Under the pieces are notes generated by a model. It ran no database searches and was not told where the DNA came from. It saw nothing but the letters and a program-made list of their open reading frames with translations. From positions 2,877,501-2,941,500 of the forward strand of contig NC_052034.1 of the NCBI RefSeq assembly GCF_015832195.1: 64,000 nt of DNA, in the 5' to 3' direction. Source of the stretch: Motacilla alba alba. Lineage: Eukaryota > Chordata > Aves > Passeriformes > Motacillidae. This document shows positions 32,766 through 64,000 of this stretch, piece by piece. Positions within the stretch are counted from its first letter, which is position 1; every line of letters begins with the position of its first letter. Position numbers and translations under genes: made by a program.

Positions 32766-34795
32766 ACCGAGAAGCCCCCACAGCTCTGGTTTAAAACCAT
32801 TTCTTCCCAAATCCTTGCCATCCCCCAAATTCAAAAGCTGCACCACCAGCATCAACCTTTTCTTTTTTTTTTTTTTTTTAATATTTATTTTTTAACCTTT
32901 TTATTTTCGGTTCTCATTATAAATATTAACAAATCTGACCAAAAGTACACAGATAGGTATAATACTGAAATACAAAAGTCTCTCAGGATGCAGGTAAGGA
33001 CGGTTTCTGCAGCCTTCACATGGTAGCAAAACATTGGTATCAAACATTTCACGAGGCCTGGCATGACAACCACCAACTCTGCATGCAGCTGGGACGGGGG
33101 ACGGAGTGTCCACTTAGAAAAGACTGGGCTACAAAGTGAAGGAACCCACACACACATGTCCTACTCCACCTCAGGCATCAACCAGTTTCATAGGCTGGGA
33201 AAAAGGATGGACTGAAAGGAACTTTGCCAGAAAAGGGAGGCACAGCCAACCTGGTGCTCCTGGAGCTTCCCTGGAAGCTCAGACCACAACCAGGTTTTAA
33301 GGTGCTGGACCAGAAAGGATTAGTGGGAACATCCGACTTGACAGGCTGCCAGTATTCAAATAAAATCCATGCATATCTGCAGGATGCATTACAAATACTG
33401 AGTTATTAAAAAAACCCCTATGAATGTTGGTTGTTTTTTTTTTTCTTTTATCTCCCCTCACCCCCCCAATATCAAAGAAGGTGTAACAAGGTGTAACAGG
33501 ATCATCACTTGGAAAAGTAAACATAGGTTTCCAGAGATTCCATTTCTTCCCAAGAGAAAAAAAAAAAAAGAAGTTGCACAGGGCTGAGGGTAACTGAGAC
33601 TCGTGGGGAAAGAGCAGCTCTTCCTAAGAAATCATTGTTTAAAGGCTTCCAAACATTTTGGGAATGGTGCAGCATTTCCTAGAAAGATTTAGGTTATCCC
33701 ACTGGATGTCTGGTGGGATGAGGATGAAGAGACCAGCCAAGGTGGATCACAGAGGATGATATCTGGGATTATTATAATATTAATATCTTATTACTTTGCC
33801 ATATTAATATTACTGTGCTATACACAGAAATTTATTTGGTTTGGACGCTGAGGCAGAAAACGAATCAACCTCACGGCCATGGCGAGCTACAAACGCAATT
33901 CCAGCTCAGCTCCGAGGCTCAGCATCTTCATTATTTAATGCATGAATTGGAAAGAGATGAAAAAGGGGAAAATGATAGAAAAATTCAGCCTGCAAGCTGG
34001 CTTTGCTGGAAAAACAGCCGTGCTGCTGCATGGCATGGTTTCATTAGGAGAGAGGCTGCTTCCTGGGAAGCAGGAACAGCCAAGGCTGTTCCAGGGAGCT
34101 TTTTTATTTTGCCTCCCAAACGTGAAGCTGCCTGATCCCAGGAGGAAAAGCGTGGTCTGCACAGCTCTGCTGCCTGCAGGTGAGTTACTGGAGAGGACGA
34201 GCACAACATTCCTGGAAGGAAAGCAAACACTCTGTCCGGGTTTACCAGGGACACAATCATTCCAACAGAGGAGCTTGAAATGCAGAAAAGACTGTTTAGG
34301 CCCAAACCACAGAGACTGACAAACCACCAGAGATATGGCACAAGCTGCCTCGAGGAGACAGTTCTGGGTTTTGAGTGTTTTTGGGGACGCCTTTTGCCGA
34401 TGCCGGACACACGGACGCGGACGGACGCATTCATTTTTGCCACTGACTTGCAAGGCAGCGAGAAGGTAACTGAGTAGAGGCAGGATTTGGGAGAGGAGGC
34501 AGACTGCAGTGCATGCAGGGGTGCACACCTGGGTGAGTGTGAGTGCGAGTGTGCACGTGCATGCTCGAGAGTGGGGCTGTGAGTGCGGCAGGGCGCAAAG
34601 AGGCGCTCTGGAAAAGCCTTGGGAGCCGGGAGCGGCCGCCAAGCAGAGCGAACCACCCGTGCCTTCTTCCCTGGGAAGGGCTTCCCTGCAGCCAGGCCCT
34701 GCTGAGGGGTGTCCTGCTGTCCTGGCTGTCCTGGGATCCCCCGTATCCGAAGCTGGGAGGAGCCCAAGGGCTGTGGAGCTGTGGCCCCGCGGGGC
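32766..34795 (-). other. DOC2B: Region downstream of DOC2B, probable 3' UTR
   Basis: No coding exon. AATAAA motifs on the minus strand lie at 33831-33836, 32900-32905 and 32884-32889. The low-repeat stretch 32880-33600 may be the distal 3' UTR. A GT-rich stretch lies at 34500-34575. Confidence 0.4.
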
Positions 34796-62500
<27,705 letters not shown>

Positions 62501-64000
62501 TCGCACCCCGGCGTGACGTGGAGAGGGACCGTGACAGCCCCCGGAGACTGTGACAGCCCCCAGGGGCCCGGACAGCCCGGCAGGCTGTGCCAGGGAGATG
62601 CTGTGCCACATCCCGAGCCGGGGGCACGGATGGCACCGCTGCCCACTCCCTGCAGCTCACAGGGGCAGGGACAGCCCCGACTCGGATCCCTGCTGCTCCA
62701 GCCCACAGCAATGTCCCTTCCAGAGCTCAGCACCGGCTGGACGAGCTTCTGGAGCTGGCAACGCACCAGGGACTGAAGCAACACATGTGCCCTGCTCATG
62801 GCCTGGGTGGCACAGCCCCTGCCAGCTGGCGTGTGCCATGGAGCTGCTACAGCACCACAGAGGGGCCAGGGACGGGCTGGGCCAGGGCTCAGTGCCACTG
62901 TGGCCATGCTCAGCACCACTCCTGCCCTTCCCTGGGCTCTGCCAGGGCCCCAGCACCAGCCAGGACAGGGACAGGCTCCTGCCACAGGCTCCCTGGAAAA
63001 TGCTGGGCTGTGCTTTGCTCAGGGAGTTGGTCTCAAACTGCTGGTTTTACTCATTCCCCCCCTGTTCAAGTCAATAAACCTGTGGCTTCACAAGCTGCTA
63101 GAAGTGGACTTTTCAGCAAGGAGTGCCCAGAGAGAAACACTGTGAGAAAATGATGCAAAATCCTGCCCAAGTAACTCACCCTGCCCAGGAAAATGTGTCT
63201 GAAATATTTCAGAGGAGCAGCCTCTCTGCTGGCTCGGCTCTGGGGGGTCTGGTGTGAGCCTGGGACACTCGGCATGCTCTGGTCACCCACCACCATGTCC
63301 AGCTGCCCACTGGCAGGCCCACCAGGTAACCTGACACATCCCTTAGCTGTGCACACAGAGCTGCAGTCTCCTTTAGCCTGGCAGGCAGGTGATTATTAAA
63401 AACAAAGCTCTGCTCTTCAGAGGATTTCCCCCAAATCCCAACAAAATGACACCCAACCTTTCAGTCTACAGCAGAGTTCAGCTTTCATTCAGATTTTGGT
63501 AAATGTTAATGCACGTCTTTGAGTCATAACATACTGACACCAGGCAAAAGAACCTAATTTACTCCTCACAGGGAAGGGAATGTTTCTCTCCTGAAGCATC
63601 CAAACTTGTCACTGCTCTGTACCCAGACATGAAGCACATCAGAGGATGATCTAATGACCTGGGAGAACGGGAGACAGCTCACTGCTCCTTTGTGTCCCTG
63701 CTGTGTTTTCCCTCCGAGGTGGCTCCTGCCTGTTGCAGGTCTAACAGCAGATCCAGTCTCAGACAGTTTAACCCCCTTGCCACATCCAAGGACTCCCAGG
63801 ACGTGAATTCAGATGGAAATGCCACCTGCTCTGCAGGTGGAGGCTGAAAATCTCACAGGTGGGCTGGAAACATCACGGCAAGCACAGGGAGGTACCTCTG
63901 GATTTGGGTGTGTTCATCCACGCAGGCTCCATCTTTGGGTGCAGCCTGCAGGATGTGGTGTGGACTCAGAGAGAACGAAGCAGGAATTGGGCCTGATGCC
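62501..64000. other. No feature recognised
   Basis: Upstream flank of DOC2B. Moderately GC-rich, no exon, repeat family or RNA gene that I can support. Confidence 0.5.

Overview
This window is vertebrate nuclear DNA, almost certainly from a bird and probably a passerine. Genes are split into short exons with GT/AG introns. CR1 LINE 3' ends and two solo endogenous-retrovirus LTRs with 6-bp target duplications are present. One gene is pinopsin, a pineal opsin that mammals lack. There is no prokaryotic or viral gene set.

Layout. (1) 965-26022, plus strand: the C-terminal four fifths of TEX14, the pseudokinase of germ-cell intercellular bridges. I modelled 24 coding exons by eye with unbroken reading phase (1183 codons and a stop); the 5' end of the gene lies left of the window. 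(2) 29459-32171, minus strand: a complete five-exon pinopsin gene (348 aa). (3) 34796-61959, minus strand: a complete nine-exon DOC2B gene (399 aa), a double-C2-domain calcium sensor of exocytosis. Its first exon lies in a CpG-rich promoter region that reaches about 62500. (4) 62500-64000: no gene seen. TEX14 and pinopsin converge tail to tail; pinopsin and DOC2B are in tandem with 2.6 kb between them.

The three genes do not form a pathway: one is germ-line, one photoreceptive and one secretory. The unusual part of the window is the TEX14 intron landscape. At least six tandem arrays lie in it. One array carries the splice acceptor of the first visible exon inside its last repeat unit. Another begins at the splice donor of exon 10. 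A third is about 1.24 kb of roughly 20-24-bp units. A fourth is 49 head-to-tail 51-bp units spanning exactly 2500 bp (49 x 51 plus one extra base), rich in CpG. The long open reading frames on both strands of these arrays result from unit lengths divisible by three and are not genes.

Other points: an antisense solo LTR in a TEX14 intron; a second solo LTR about 50 bp from the acceptor of DOC2B exon 5; a TEX14 CEP55-binding motif with Ala in place of the canonical Gly; an Asn at the sodium-site position (2.50) of pinopsin; and several AT-rich, homeodomain-site-rich islands in DOC2B introns that may be enhancers. I did not find a new type of biological system; the arrays tied to splice sites are the nearest candidate.

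All exon boundaries come from reading splice consensus, phase continuity and remembered family sequence. No alignment was run.
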